Under the pieces are notes generated by a model. The model saw only the letters and a list, made by a program, of their open reading frames with translations, ran no database searches and was not told the origin of the DNA. Source: a bacterium (GTDB lineage: Bacteria > Vulcanimicrobiota > Vulcanimicrobiia > Vulcanimicrobiales > Vulcanimicrobiaceae). Taken from it: DNA of 39,887 nt. The DNA is taken from assembly GCA_021845615.1 (NCBI GenBank), contig JAJZVP010000006.1, forward strand, positions 1 through 39,887, read 5' to 3'. Shown here piece by piece: positions 23,533 through 29,858 of this stretch; within the stretch, counting starts at the first letter, position 1; each line of letters begins with the position of its first letter. Both the position numbers and the translations under genes were made by a program.

Positions 23533-23561
23533 ACGCTACGCCCAGTCTTTTCAGTTGTCAA
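23533..23561 (-). promoter_or_regulatory. Promoter of the ribBA-to-purD run (leaderless)
   Basis: On the minus strand a perfect -35 TTGACA (23561-23556) is followed after exactly 17 nt by TAGCGT (23538-23533), which keeps the important T-A-----T of a -10. Six nt separate the -10 from the ribBA ATG, so transcription would begin at or next to the A of the start codon. The absence of a Shine-Dalgarno agrees with a leaderless message. There is no room for a leader riboswitch. Confidence 0.6.
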
Positions 23562-23567
23562 GCGACT

Positions 23568-23581
23568 TTGGAGTGCTCCGA
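23568..23581 (-). promoter_or_regulatory. Candidate operator overlapping/adjacent to the ribBA -35
   Basis: TTGGAG-TG-CTCCGA is an imperfect inverted repeat (5 of 6 pairs) immediately upstream of the ribBA -35. It has the size and symmetry expected for an XRE-family dimer and could be the target of the HTH domain of RibBA itself. Short dyads occur by chance, so this is a weak candidate. Confidence 0.3.
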
Positions 23582-23678
23582 CATACCGAATGCCGAAGAA
23601 CGGATTCAACGCTATGCCATGCAGGTGGCACTCTATCGCGATACGCTCATCCGTGGAATTTGAAGCCCGGCCAACGCC

Positions 23679-23751
23679 GGGGGCGTGGTCTAGCGGTAAA
23701 GATGCCTGCTTGATACGTAGCGAGACGTGGGTTCGAATCCCACCGCCTCCA
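23679..23751 (+). tRNA. tRNA-Ile (anticodon GAU)
   Basis: A complete 73-nt cloverleaf by hand folding: acceptor GGGGGCG/CGCCTCC (one G-U), D stem GTCT/AGAT with GG in the loop, anticodon stem 23705-23709/23717-23721, T stem GTGGG/CCCAC with loop TTCGAAT, discriminator A at 23751. The anticodon at 23712-23714 is GAT, read as isoleucine. CCA is not encoded. Oddities are a C-C mismatch at the top of the anticodon stem (27-43) and C at position 38. It is the only + strand gene between two long minus-strand runs. Downstream, 23804-23820 is nearly the reverse complement of its anticodon arm. Confidence 0.8.
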
Positions 23752-23760
23752 ACTTCCGCC

Positions 23761-23786
23761 AAGAGGCTCGCGAAGGCGAACCTCTT
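23761..23786 (+). terminator. Hairpin after the tRNA (candidate terminator or processing signal)
   Basis: AAGAGG/CCTCTT (23761-23766 / 23781-23786) and TCGC/GCGA (23768-23771 / 23776-23779) make a 10-bp stem with one C-A mismatch and loop GAAG, starting 9 nt after the tRNA. Only T-T-G-T-G follows, so termination would be inefficient; it may instead guide 3' processing. Confidence 0.4.
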
Positions 23787-23787
23787 G

Positions 23788-23796
23788 TGCTACAAT
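23788..23796 (+). promoter_or_regulatory. Extended -10 promoter-like element
   Basis: TGCTACAAT is a TG-n extended -10 with hexamer TACAAT (one mismatch to TATAAT). No -35 is evident, which extended -10 promoters can tolerate. Transcription would start near 23803, just ahead of the segment complementary to the tRNA anticodon arm. Confidence 0.4.
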
Positions 23797-23802
23797 CGGG
23801 CC

Positions 23803-23855
23803 GCGTATCAAGCAAGCAGGTGAGGCCGGGGAGCAATCCCTGGCCTCCCGCTTTT
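23803..23855 (+). ncRNA. Candidate small RNA with anti-tRNA segment and terminator hairpin
   Basis: If transcription begins after the extended -10 element, a ~53-nt RNA results. Its 5' part (CGTATCAAGCAAGCAGG, 23804-23820) is the reverse complement of the tRNA-Ile anticodon arm (23705-23717) apart from a 4-nt AAGC duplication. Its 3' part is the terminator at 23822-23855. Alternatively the same bases are the 3' extension of the tRNA transcript and would pair within it. No reading frame of note is present. The complementarity is seen directly; the existence of the RNA is inference. Confidence 0.35.
23822..23855 (+). terminator. Intrinsic terminator
   Basis: GAGGCC/GGCCTC (23822-23827 / 23842-23847), a G-T pair, and GGGA/TCCC (23829-23832 / 23837-23840) give an 11-bp stem capped by a GCAA tetraloop, followed by CCGC and TTTT at 23852-23855. 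This is the best rho-independent terminator in the window and ends the + strand RNA island. Confidence 0.7.
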
Positions 23856-23871
23856 AGCTCCCCGATCGCAT

Positions 23872-23927
23872 GCCCACAACACTCGGCGTTATCCCCTGCG
23901 CTAGGAAATCACGTCGAGTTTATGGGC
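23872..23927 (-). terminator. Long imperfect inverted repeat after the second minus-strand run
   Basis: On the minus strand GCCCATAA-ACTCG (23927-23915) pairs with CGAGT-G-TTGTGGGC (23885-23872): 13 pairs including one G-U, one bulged G, and a 29-nt loop. It begins 5 nt after the stop of the last dehydrogenase gene and is the only obvious structure that could end this transcript. There is no T-tract. Pairing is better as minus-strand RNA than as plus-strand RNA. Confidence 0.4.
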
Positions 23928-23932
23928 AAGGC

Positions 23933-24973
23933 CTAGCCGCGACCCTCACCAAACGTCAGGATCGGCTTGATGCACCGCGCCGCACGGAGATCGGCGTAGG
24001 CGGCGCCGACTTCCTCGAAGGGGCGCACCGTTGCGCCGAGCATATCGGCGCTCGCGACTCCGGCGGCGAGCAAGGCGAGCGCCTCGCGGGTATCGTCGGG
24101 GCCGCATGAATAGCTGGCGATGAGCCGTCGATCTCCGAAGTAGAACGCCGCCGGATCGAGGTCGATCGCAGTCCCAGGTTCGAGCGGCGTGAACATGACG
24201 ACGCGCCCCCCGGGTGCGCAGGCATCGAGCGCCGCGCGGAGCGCCGCGGGATGCCCCGGCCCGCAGATCGTGAGATCGGCGCCGGTTCCATCGCCCCAGG
24301 CCGCGAGCGCCGCCCCAAGCTCCTCGGGAGCGACGGCGCGCGCCCCGAGCGCCCGCGCCGCTTCTCGACGTTGCGGAAGCGGGTCGCTCCCGAGCACCTC
24401 GGCACCGCGATGGCGCGCGAGCGCGACGTGCATGAGCCCCATCACCCCCAAACCGATGCAGAGCACGCGGTCGCGCGATTGCAGCGCGCCGCGCCGGAGC
24501 GATTTCACGACGCAGGCGAACGGTTCGACGAGCGAGGCGTCGACGTACGACATGCCGTCGGGAATCCGTAACGTATCGCGCACGTTTTCGCGCGGAACGC
24601 GAAAATATTCGGCGATCGCACCGGGGTCGATGCGCGTCGCACGCCAGGTCGCGCACTGCACGTAGTCGCCGCGCGCGCAGGCCGCACACGCGAAACACGG
24701 CGCGTGGTGGTGAACGAAGACGCGATCCCCGGGCGCAAACGGGCGCCCGTCGTCGTCGCAGGGTGGTGTTCCCGGGCCGACCGCCGCGATCTCTCCGGCG
24801 GGCTCGTGCCCGAGCACCATCGGGGCTTTGCGCGCGACGTACCAGGCCATAATATCGCCACTGCAGATCCCCGCAGCACGCGTGCGCACGAGCAGTTCCC
24901 CTTCGGCGAGTTCGGGCACGGCGACGCGTTCGATCGCGATATCGTCGACGCTGCGCAGCATTGCCGCGCGCAT
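23933..24973 (-). CDS. Zinc-binding alcohol dehydrogenase-like protein (MDR family), last gene of the run
   Basis: A medium-chain dehydrogenase/reductase of about 346 aa. The catalytic-zinc pattern is intact (Cys in AAGICSGDI, then GHEPAGEI), the structural zinc lobe has four cysteines (CFACAACARGDYVQC), and the Rossmann fold shows GLGVMGLMHVALA. It resembles sorbitol- or threonine-type dehydrogenases; the substrate cannot be told. I start it at ATG 24973, where alignment with its upstream paralog begins (MRAAML versus MRVAML); a GTG at 24994, one base after the preceding stop, would add seven residues. It is the last gene of the long minus-strand run and is followed by an inverted repeat. 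Its role beside riboflavin genes is unexplained. Confidence 0.85.
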   Translation of the reverse strand: MRAAMLRSVDDIAIERVAVPELAEGELLVRTRAAGICSGDIMAWYVARKAPMVLGHEPAGEIAAVGPGTPPCDDDGRPFAPGDRVFVHHHAPCFACAACARGDYVQCATWRATRIDPGAIAEYFRVPRENVRDTLRIPDGMSYVDASLVEPFACVVKSLRRGALQSRDRVLCIGLGVMGLMHVALARHRGAEVLGSDPLPQRREAARALGARAVAPEELGAALAAWGDGTGADLTICGPGHPAALRAALDACAPGGRVVMFTPLEPGTAIDLDPAAFYFGDRRLIASYSCGPDDTREALALLAAGVASADMLGATVRPFEEVGAAYADLRAARCIKPILTFGEGRG

Positions 24974-24995
24974 GCGCTCGGGATGCGTTGCCACG

Positions 24996-26015
24996 TTACG
25001 TCTCGATCGCCGCTTTGAGCCCGATCCCGGAATCGAGCGCGGCGAAGGCATCGACGATGCGATCGAGTGGATAGCGGTGCGAGATGAGCCGCGTGCAATC
25101 GAACGCGCGCTCGCGCAACAATGCGAACGCTTCGGCGACCGCGCGCGGCGTAAAGTGAAACGGCGAAATCAGGCGCACTTCATCGTAATGGAGACGCGCC
25201 GCGCGAAACGAAACGTTCGCCTCGGCGGGCAACCCGCCGAAGAACGACACGGTGCCGCCCCGACGCACCAACGATGGAGCGAGTTCCCACACCTCGGCCG
25301 TGCCGGTACATTCGACCAGCGCGTCGGCGCCACGCCCGCCGGTTCGCTCGCGCAAGGACGCGCCGACGTCGTTCGCGCTTGCATCGATCGTCGCGAGCCC
25401 GAGCGAAGCGGCGAGCGCGAGCCGTTCGGGGCGACGCCCGACGAGCACGCACTCGTGCCCGTCACGTGCGAACAGCAAGGCGTGGAGCATGCCGAAGCCG
25501 CCGTCGCCGAAGACCGCGACGCTGCTGCGAGGGCGCGGAGCGAGCACGTTGCGCGAATGCACCACGCACGAGAGCGGCTCGAGAAAGGCCGCCTCGGCAA
25601 ACGTCATCGCCTCGGGCTTACGGAAGGCGTTGCGCGCGAGAATGTGCTGAGGAACCACGATGGCATCGGCGTAGGCGCCGAGAATTTTGCGCTCCATCAC
25701 GCTCTCGCAGAGTTCTTCTTCTCCGGCGGCACACCAGAAGCAGCCCCCGCAGGGGGCCGAGTGCACGCAGGCGATCGCCTCACCGACGCGCCAATCGCTC
25801 GCGCCCGAGCCGAGCGCGAGAATCTCGCCGGAAAATTCATGCCCGAACGGCGTCGGAAACGGCATCTGCGGGTGCCCGCGACGATAGGCCTTCAAATCGG
25901 TGCCGTCGGTCAACGCGACGCGCACGGCGACGACCGCTCCGCCCGGCGGCGGTTCGGGCATCGCGACCTCACGCAATTCGATGTTGCGCGGCGCCGTCAA
26001 CATCGCGACGCGCAT
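24996..26015 (-). CDS. Zinc-binding dehydrogenase-like protein (MDR family) with altered catalytic-zinc position
   Basis: A 339-aa MDR protein paralogous to its downstream neighbour. The structural-zinc cysteines (PCGGCFWCAAGEEELC) and GHEFSGEI are present, and the nucleotide-binding fold has VAVFGDGGFGMLHALL. In the block that normally reads G-I-C-G-T-D the sequence is A-L-T-D-G-T-D, so the zinc-ligand Cys is replaced, probably by Asp. Some archaeal glucose dehydrogenases use Asp at this ligand, so zinc may still bind; loss of the usual activity is also possible. It starts 3 nt after the thioesterase stop, with the second dehydrogenase following directly. Substrate unknown; the two may act in sequence or as a hetero-oligomer. 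Confidence 0.83.
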   Translation of the reverse strand: MRVAMLTAPRNIELREVAMPEPPPGGAVVAVRVALTDGTDLKAYRRGHPQMPFPTPFGHEFSGEILALGSGASDWRVGEAIACVHSAPCGGCFWCAAGEEELCESVMERKILGAYADAIVVPQHILARNAFRKPEAMTFAEAAFLEPLSCVVHSRNVLAPRPRSSVAVFGDGGFGMLHALLFARDGHECVLVGRRPERLALAASLGLATIDASANDVGASLRERTGGRGADALVECTGTAEVWELAPSLVRRGGTVSFFGGLPAEANVSFRAARLHYDEVRLISPFHFTPRAVAEAFALLRERAFDCTRLISHRYPLDRIVDAFAALDSGIGLKAAIET

Positions 26016-26018
26016 CGG

Positions 26019-26474
26019 TTACCGCTCCGGTGCGAGGGCCGAGCGCAGCGCGTCGCGCAAGGCGGGAGCGAGCGGCTTGCTCGTGCGTTTCACGCGATCC
26101 ATGCACGCGCAGGTCAGCGTGAACCGCGCCCCGGGCTCTCCGAGTCGCTCGTTCATCACGACGGTCTGCCAACGGATGCTCGCGGTACCGACGTGTTCGA
26201 TCGAGGTCTGTAGCTCCAGCCAATCGTCCATCAACGCGGGGCCGAAGTATTCGGCATCGGTCTTCACGCGCGGCAACCAGAAATCGTATTCCTCGAATAT
26301 TTTCTCGTACGCAAATCCAAGATCGCGAAAAAATTCCATCTCGGCACGCTCGATATAGCGCCAATAGGCGGCAAAATACATGATACCGGCGGCGTCGATA
26401 TCGGCCCACTGAACGCGCACCCGCGTGCGAAAAAGCCTCGCGCCGGGCGGACGCGTATCGACGTACCGGCTCAT
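26019..26474 (-). CDS. Hotdog-fold acyl-CoA thioesterase (YbgC/4HBT-like)
   Basis: A 151-aa single hotdog domain. The N-terminal VRVQWADIDAAGIMYFAAYWRYIERA matches the 4-hydroxybenzoyl-CoA thioesterase/YbgC signature with the catalytic Asp in the W-A-D-I-D-A-A-G segment. It is followed by the long helix and a beta sheet ending in RFTLTCACMDRVKR. It would hydrolyse a short- or aromatic-acyl-CoA; the substrate is unknown. Its ATG overlaps the ribE stop as ATGA, and it is followed 3 nt later by the dehydrogenase pair, so it is tied to both the riboflavin genes and the dehydrogenases. The longer open frame upstream shadows ribE and is not part of the gene. Confidence 0.88.
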   Translation of the reverse strand: MSRYVDTRPPGARLFRTRVRVQWADIDAAGIMYFAAYWRYIERAEMEFFRDLGFAYEKIFEEYDFWLPRVKTDAEYFGPALMDDWLELQTSIEHVGTASIRWQTVVMNERLGEPGARFTLTCACMDRVKRTSKPLAPALRDALRSALAPER

Positions 26475-27070
26475 CGGCGCTCCCCGAGTGCGGCCGCAAC
26501 GTAGCGCGCGAGCGGATCGATCTCGAGGTTGACTTCGCTGCCGACGGGGCGCGCCCCGAGCGTCGTCCGCCGGATGGTTTCGGGAATGAGGGCGAGTTCG
26601 AACCAATCGGGCCCGGTCGCGGCGACGGTAAGGCTGACGCCGTCGACGGCGACGTATCCTTTCTCGACGATGCCTTCGGCAATTCGTGCCGGACGCTCGA
26701 TGCGCATGCGTTCTCCTTGCCCTTCGGGCGTTCGTGCGATCACGTGCGCTCGCGCATCCACGTGTGCGTAAACAAAATGACCGCCCATGCGGTCGCCGAC
26801 GCGCAGACTATATTCGACGTTGACGCGCTCTCCCTGGGTGCGAGCACCCAAGGTGCTCCGTTCGATCGTCTCGGGAATCACGTCGAAGGTGATGCGCTCC
26901 CCGGAGACCTCGGTTGCCGTGAGGCAGACGCCGTCGATGGCGATCGAATCCTTCACCTCGGGACGCTCGCGCTCGACGCCCTCGCAGGCAACGACGAGAC
27001 GCATGCCGCCGCGCGCGTCGCGCTCGATCTCATGGATGCGGCCGCCGTAGGCGACGAGTCCGCTAAACAT
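26471..27070 (-). CDS. ribE: Riboflavin synthase, alpha chain
   Basis: Dismutates two lumazine molecules into riboflavin. The 199-aa protein is two tandem lumazine-binding barrels: the first starts MFSGLV and has SIAIDGVCLTATEV with FDVIPETIERSTLG, the second repeats this as YVAVDGVSLTVAAT and LALIPETIRRTTLG. The trimerisation tail is short. The ATG at 27070 gives the canonical M-F-(S/T)-G start and overlaps the deaminase gene by 8 nt; the thioesterase overlaps its end by 4 nt. Together with the two RibD genes upstream it completes the riboflavin pathway begun by ribBA and ribH on the other side of the tRNA island. Confidence 0.96.
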   Translation of the reverse strand: MFSGLVAYGGRIHEIERDARGGMRLVVACEGVERERPEVKDSIAIDGVCLTATEVSGERITFDVIPETIERSTLGARTQGERVNVEYSLRVGDRMGGHFVYAHVDARAHVIARTPEGQGERMRIERPARIAEGIVEKGYVAVDGVSLTVAATGPDWFELALIPETIRRTTLGARPVGSEVNLEIDPLARYVAAALGERR

Positions 27071-27554
27071 GCTCGCTCCCGTTCCTACGCGTAGCGACCG
27101 GGCCGAGCAGATGCGCGTTGATCGCGACGACCTCGTCGGCGAGCTCCGGAAACGCGCGCACCTCGACGCCGGCGGCACGGAGCAGCCGTTCGCCGTGCGC
27201 TTCAACGAAGAGCGCGGGTTCGGCGAAAGCGAAGACGACGCGCGGAATACCGACCTCGAGAATCCGCGTCACGCACGAACGGCGCGGCGAGAGACGCGCA
27301 CCGCAGGGTTCGAGCGAACTATAGAGGGTGCAGGCGCGCAGGTCGGCGCCCGCCGCTTCGGCTTTCTCGATCGCCACTTCTTCGGCGTGAGCGAGGTCCT
27401 CGTTCTCGCGGCTGTACCCCGTCGCGACGCACTGGCCTTCGGCGTCGACGATCGCGCATCCGACGGAGAATGCACGGTTCGACGGCGGCGCGGAGCGCGA
27501 TAGCTCCACCGCCTCGCGTAACCACGCGCGGTCGCGCGCCTCAACAGAGGACAT
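27063..27554 (-). CDS. ribD: Riboflavin-specific deaminase (RibD N-terminal domain as a separate protein)
   Basis: Deaminates the pyrimidine released by GTP cyclohydrolase II. The 163-aa product is a stand-alone CMP/dCMP-deaminase fold: zinc His in AHAEEVAIEKA, and zinc cysteines in SLEPCGARLSPRRSC. In most bacteria this domain is fused to the reductase in one ~360-aa RibD; here the reductase is the gene just upstream, overlapping by 14 nt. ATG at 27554 was chosen because it gives the normal start of the domain; the longer open frame shadows the reductase. The C-terminus carries about 40 residues beyond the second cysteine motif. The separation looks genuine and not a frameshift, since both genes have sensible starts and stops. 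Confidence 0.9.
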   Translation of the reverse strand: MSSVEARDRAWLREAVELSRSAPPSNRAFSVGCAIVDAEGQCVATGYSRENEDLAHAEEVAIEKAEAAGADLRACTLYSSLEPCGARLSPRRSCVTRILEVGIPRVVFAFAEPALFVEAHGERLLRAAGVEVRAFPELADEVVAINAHLLGPVATRRNGSEHV

Positions 27555-28182
27555 CGTCGGTATTCTCAAAGTCGAGGACGGCACAGTTCCCCAGAGTACG
27601 CACCGCGAGCAGATGCAGACGACGATCTTTGTCGTGCCGAAAGCTCGCCGGCTCGACGAAACGCGCCCGGCCATGCGCGCCGAGAAAAAACGGCGCGATC
27701 GAAAGGCGAAGGTGCGTGAAGAGCCCCGCCGAGAGAAACATCGTCAACACGCGCGTCCCGCCCTCGACGAAGAGGCTCGAGATACCTCGGCGTTCCAGCG
27801 CCGCAACGATGCCGCGCGCGTCGGCGCGTTCGAGAGAGATCACCTCGGCGCGTTCGCCGATCCGTTCGCGTACTGCGGCGAACGCGTCGTGCGGTGCGAG
27901 AACGATGCTCCGATCGCCGCCGTCGGCGGCGAAGAAGCGCGCCTCGTGCGGAATCGCACCGCTGCGCGTCAGGGTCACGCGGCGCGGTTGCACGCCGGCC
28001 CCCCGCAAAGAGGGATCGTCGCGGCGAACCGTCTCCGCCCCCACCAATATGGCCTCGTACTCCGAGCGGAGGCTCCGCACTTCCGCAAAATCTTCCGGAC
28101 TCGAGAGCACGAGCCGTTCCGCGCGATCGTCGTCGAGGAAACCGTCGAGCGAAAGTGCGGCGGAGAGGGCGATCGCTTTCAT
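27541..28182 (-). CDS. RibD-type pyrimidine reductase (separate protein)
   Basis: NADPH-dependent reduction of the ribosyl side chain in riboflavin synthesis. The 213-aa protein is a DHFR-like RibD_C domain: ALSAALSLDGFLDDD at the N-terminus, ILVGAETVRRDDPSL at ~45-60, RRVTLTRSG, and the C-terminal SLFVEGGTRVLTMFLSAGL. Alone it resembles archaeal and fungal stand-alone reductases; order of deaminase and reductase steps differs in those organisms, so this pair could use either order. It starts at ATG 28182, overlapping the comF stop as ATGA. The two-gene arrangement is upstream of ribE, forming reductase, deaminase, synthase in order. Confidence 0.9.
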   Translation of the reverse strand: MKAIALSAALSLDGFLDDDRAERLVLSSPEDFAEVRSLRSEYEAILVGAETVRRDDPSLRGAGVQPRRVTLTRSGAIPHEARFFAADGGDRSIVLAPHDAFAAVRERIGERAEVISLERADARGIVAALERRGISSLFVEGGTRVLTMFLSAGLFTHLRLSIAPFFLGAHGRARFVEPASFRHDKDRRLHLLAVRTLGNCAVLDFENTDDVLC

Positions 28183-28793
28183 CGTGGAGCGCGCTTTCGG
28201 CTCGCATCGGTAAGTGCGACGACCACGGCGCGTTCGACGATCGCACCCCGAGCGCGCAGCGCGAAGACAGCGTCGACGAGGGTCGCCCCGGTGGTACAGA
28301 CGTCGTCGATCAACGTCACGCGCGTTCCCGCCGCGAGCATCTCGTTCGCGCGAAAGCGCCCGCGCGCTTCGAGCCGTTCGGCACGCGAGCGGCCGCGCTG
28401 CCGATCGCGCGCGGCGAAGATCAATGCGCGGCTCGCCATCCGCCCGGCGGCGCGGGCCGCAAGCGACGCAAGGCACTCCCCGCCATCGAAACCGCGGCGC
28501 ATGCGGCGCGATGCGCTGGTAGGAATACCGACCAAATGGAGATCCTCGCTCGCGAGCGCGGCGCCCAAACGCGCACCGAGCGCTGTGGCGAGATCGCGAC
28601 GCCCGTCCTTTAATGCAAGCACCGCTCGCCTCCACGCGCCGTCGTACGGACCGAGCGCGCGAACCTCGATATCACCGAGCGTGCGGCGCAACGGCGCGCG
28701 ATTCGGCGCGCACTCCATGCAGAGCGCTTCGCCGATTCGCCCACAGAGAAGGCAACGCGGCGGAAAGAGCAGATCGAGGGCGCGGTCGAACAT
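28179..28793 (-). CDS. comF: ComF-family phosphoribosyltransferase-like protein
   Basis: A 204-aa ComF homolog: N-terminal zinc knuckle (LFPPRCLLCGR, then LCMEC), a middle segment with the ALKDGRR motif, and the C-terminal PRTase loop TLIDDVCTTGATL. ComF assists DNA uptake in naturally competent bacteria, where it is linked to ComFA; the biochemical reaction is unclear. The ATG at 28793 has AAGGA upstream. It overlaps the reductase by 4 nt and lies 45 nt after the nucleotidyltransferase, so it may head the riboflavin part of the run. No other competence gene is in the window, so a role in PRPP or nucleotide salvage is equally compatible with the riboflavin context. Confidence 0.88.
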   Translation of the reverse strand: MFDRALDLLFPPRCLLCGRIGEALCMECAPNRAPLRRTLGDIEVRALGPYDGAWRRAVLALKDGRRDLATALGARLGAALASEDLHLVGIPTSASRRMRRGFDGGECLASLAARAAGRMASRALIFAARDRQRGRSRAERLEARGRFRANEMLAAGTRVTLIDDVCTTGATLVDAVFALRARGAIVERAVVVALTDASRKRAPR

Positions 28794-28805
28794 ACCCGTC
28801 CTTCA

Positions 28806-28834
28806 CGCGCTCGCACGAACGCGTCAAGAGCGCG
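28806..28834 (-). promoter_or_regulatory. Inverted repeat in the nucleotidyltransferase-comF gap
   Basis: CGCGCTC (28806-28812) and GAGCGCG (28828-28834) are perfect 7-bp inverted repeats around 15 nt, in the 45-nt gap that is the largest in this part of the run. On the minus strand the loop contains TTGACG, a -35-like sequence, but no -10 follows at the right distance. Role unknown. Confidence 0.25.
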
Positions 28835-28838
28835 CCGA

Positions 28839-29858
28839 TCATTCATTGGCGACCGAACACGCGATCAGCTCGCTACCCGCTTCGACGCGATAGTCGAGCC
28901 CGACCAACGCGTCGCGCAGCCGCGACCCGGCGCCGATCTCAGCGCGATCCCAGAGCACGCTGCGTTCGACGAGCGCATCGCGCCCGACGCTCGCGCCGAC
29001 CCCGACGACGCTCGGGCCGACGACGTGCGCACCGCGCTCGATCCGCGCTCCCGCGCCGATCCACACCTTCCCTTCGATACGCGCTCCCGTAGCGATCTCG
29101 GCATCTGCGGCGACGCCGACGGGGCGCGCACCGATGGGTACGAAGCGCCCTTCAAGCACGTCGTAGGTCGCGCGCCGATATTCTTCGGGCGTGCCGATAT
29201 CCGACCAATACGCGTCGGGCGCGCGAAAACCAAAGAATGCCGCGCGCGCGGCCTCCAGCGCCGGGAAGACTTGCTTGCCGAAATCGTAGAACGTCGCCGC
29301 CGGAATCTCGTTGAAGATCGACCGTGAAAAGGCGTAGATTCCGGTGTTGACCAGCCGGCTGCGCTCGGTTCCGAGCGCGGGCTTCTCCTGAAAGCCGACG
29401 ATGCGTTCATCGTCGTCGAGCACGACCACGCCGTATTGATCGACGCGTTCGCGCGGGACGAGGCCGATCGTGGCGATCGCTCGGTTCGCGCGGTGCCGCG
29501 CGAGCAAGGCGTCGAGAGGAAGATCGGTGAGGTCGTCGCAGCCGACGACGATAAAATCGTCGCTATCGGAAAAATAGGACTCCATCTGCTTGAGCGCGCC
29601 GGCACTCCCCATCAGCTCGCGTTCGTGCAGGTACTCCAGATGAACGCCGAATCGCGAGCCGTCACCGAGCGCTTCGCGGATTGCATCGGGAAGATAGAAA
29701 ATATTGATCGCAATTTCATTAAAACCGTAGCGCTTGAGATACCGAATCACGTGCGCGGCGTTCGGTTCGCCGGCGACGGGAACCAAGGGTTTGGGAACCT
29801 GTCGGGTGAGCGGATAGAGTCGCGTCGAGAGCCCGCCCGCGAGAATCATCGCCTTCAT
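28839..29858 (-). CDS. Sugar-1-phosphate nucleotidyltransferase with left-handed beta-helix tail
   Basis: Makes an NDP-sugar for surface polysaccharide or glycolipid. The 339-aa product has the nucleotide loop AGGLSTRLYPLTRQVPKP at residues ~7-24, a catalytic Asp in VVGCDDLTDLP, and a second in YWSDIGTPEEY. A C-terminal hexapeptide-repeat region (GARIEGKVWIGAGARIERGA) forms the beta-helix. Mannose-1-phosphate guanylyltransferase and glucose-1-phosphate thymidylyl- or uridylyltransferase are all possible. The ATG at 29858 overlaps the wecG stop, with AGGAGG ~14 nt upstream. A second member of the same family lies at the right edge of the window in the same run. Confidence 0.9.
   Translation of the reverse strand: MKAMILAGGLSTRLYPLTRQVPKPLVPVAGEPNAAHVIRYLKRYGFNEIAINIFYLPDAIREALGDGSRFGVHLEYLHERELMGSAGALKQMESYFSDSDDFIVVGCDDLTDLPLDALLARHRANRAIATIGLVPRERVDQYGVVVLDDDERIVGFQEKPALGTERSRLVNTGIYAFSRSIFNEIPAATFYDFGKQVFPALEAARAAFFGFRAPDAYWSDIGTPEEYRRATYDVLEGRFVPIGARPVGVAADAEIATGARIEGKVWIGAGARIERGAHVVGPSVVGVGASVGRDALVERSVLWDRAEIGAGSRLRDALVGLDYRVEAGSELIACSVANE

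Noticed and set aside
23527-23678. FMN riboswitch ahead of ribBA
   Set aside because: No conserved RFN-element sequence is seen and the promoter leaves no room for a leader.
23679-23751. tRNA-Ile as an attachment site for a mobile element
   Set aside because: There is no integrase, no repeat of the tRNA 3' end elsewhere in the window, and flanking genes are housekeeping.
23679-23751. Reading the tRNA anticodon as UGA (Ser) with a shifted loop
   Set aside because: The shifted anticodon stem does not pair, and there is no long variable arm as serine tRNAs need.
23872-23927. Possible integron attC-like site
   Set aside because: The ends (GCCCACAAC and GTTTATGGGC) superficially recall attC, but they do not fit the RYYYAAC/GTTRRRY core and there is no integrase or cassette array.
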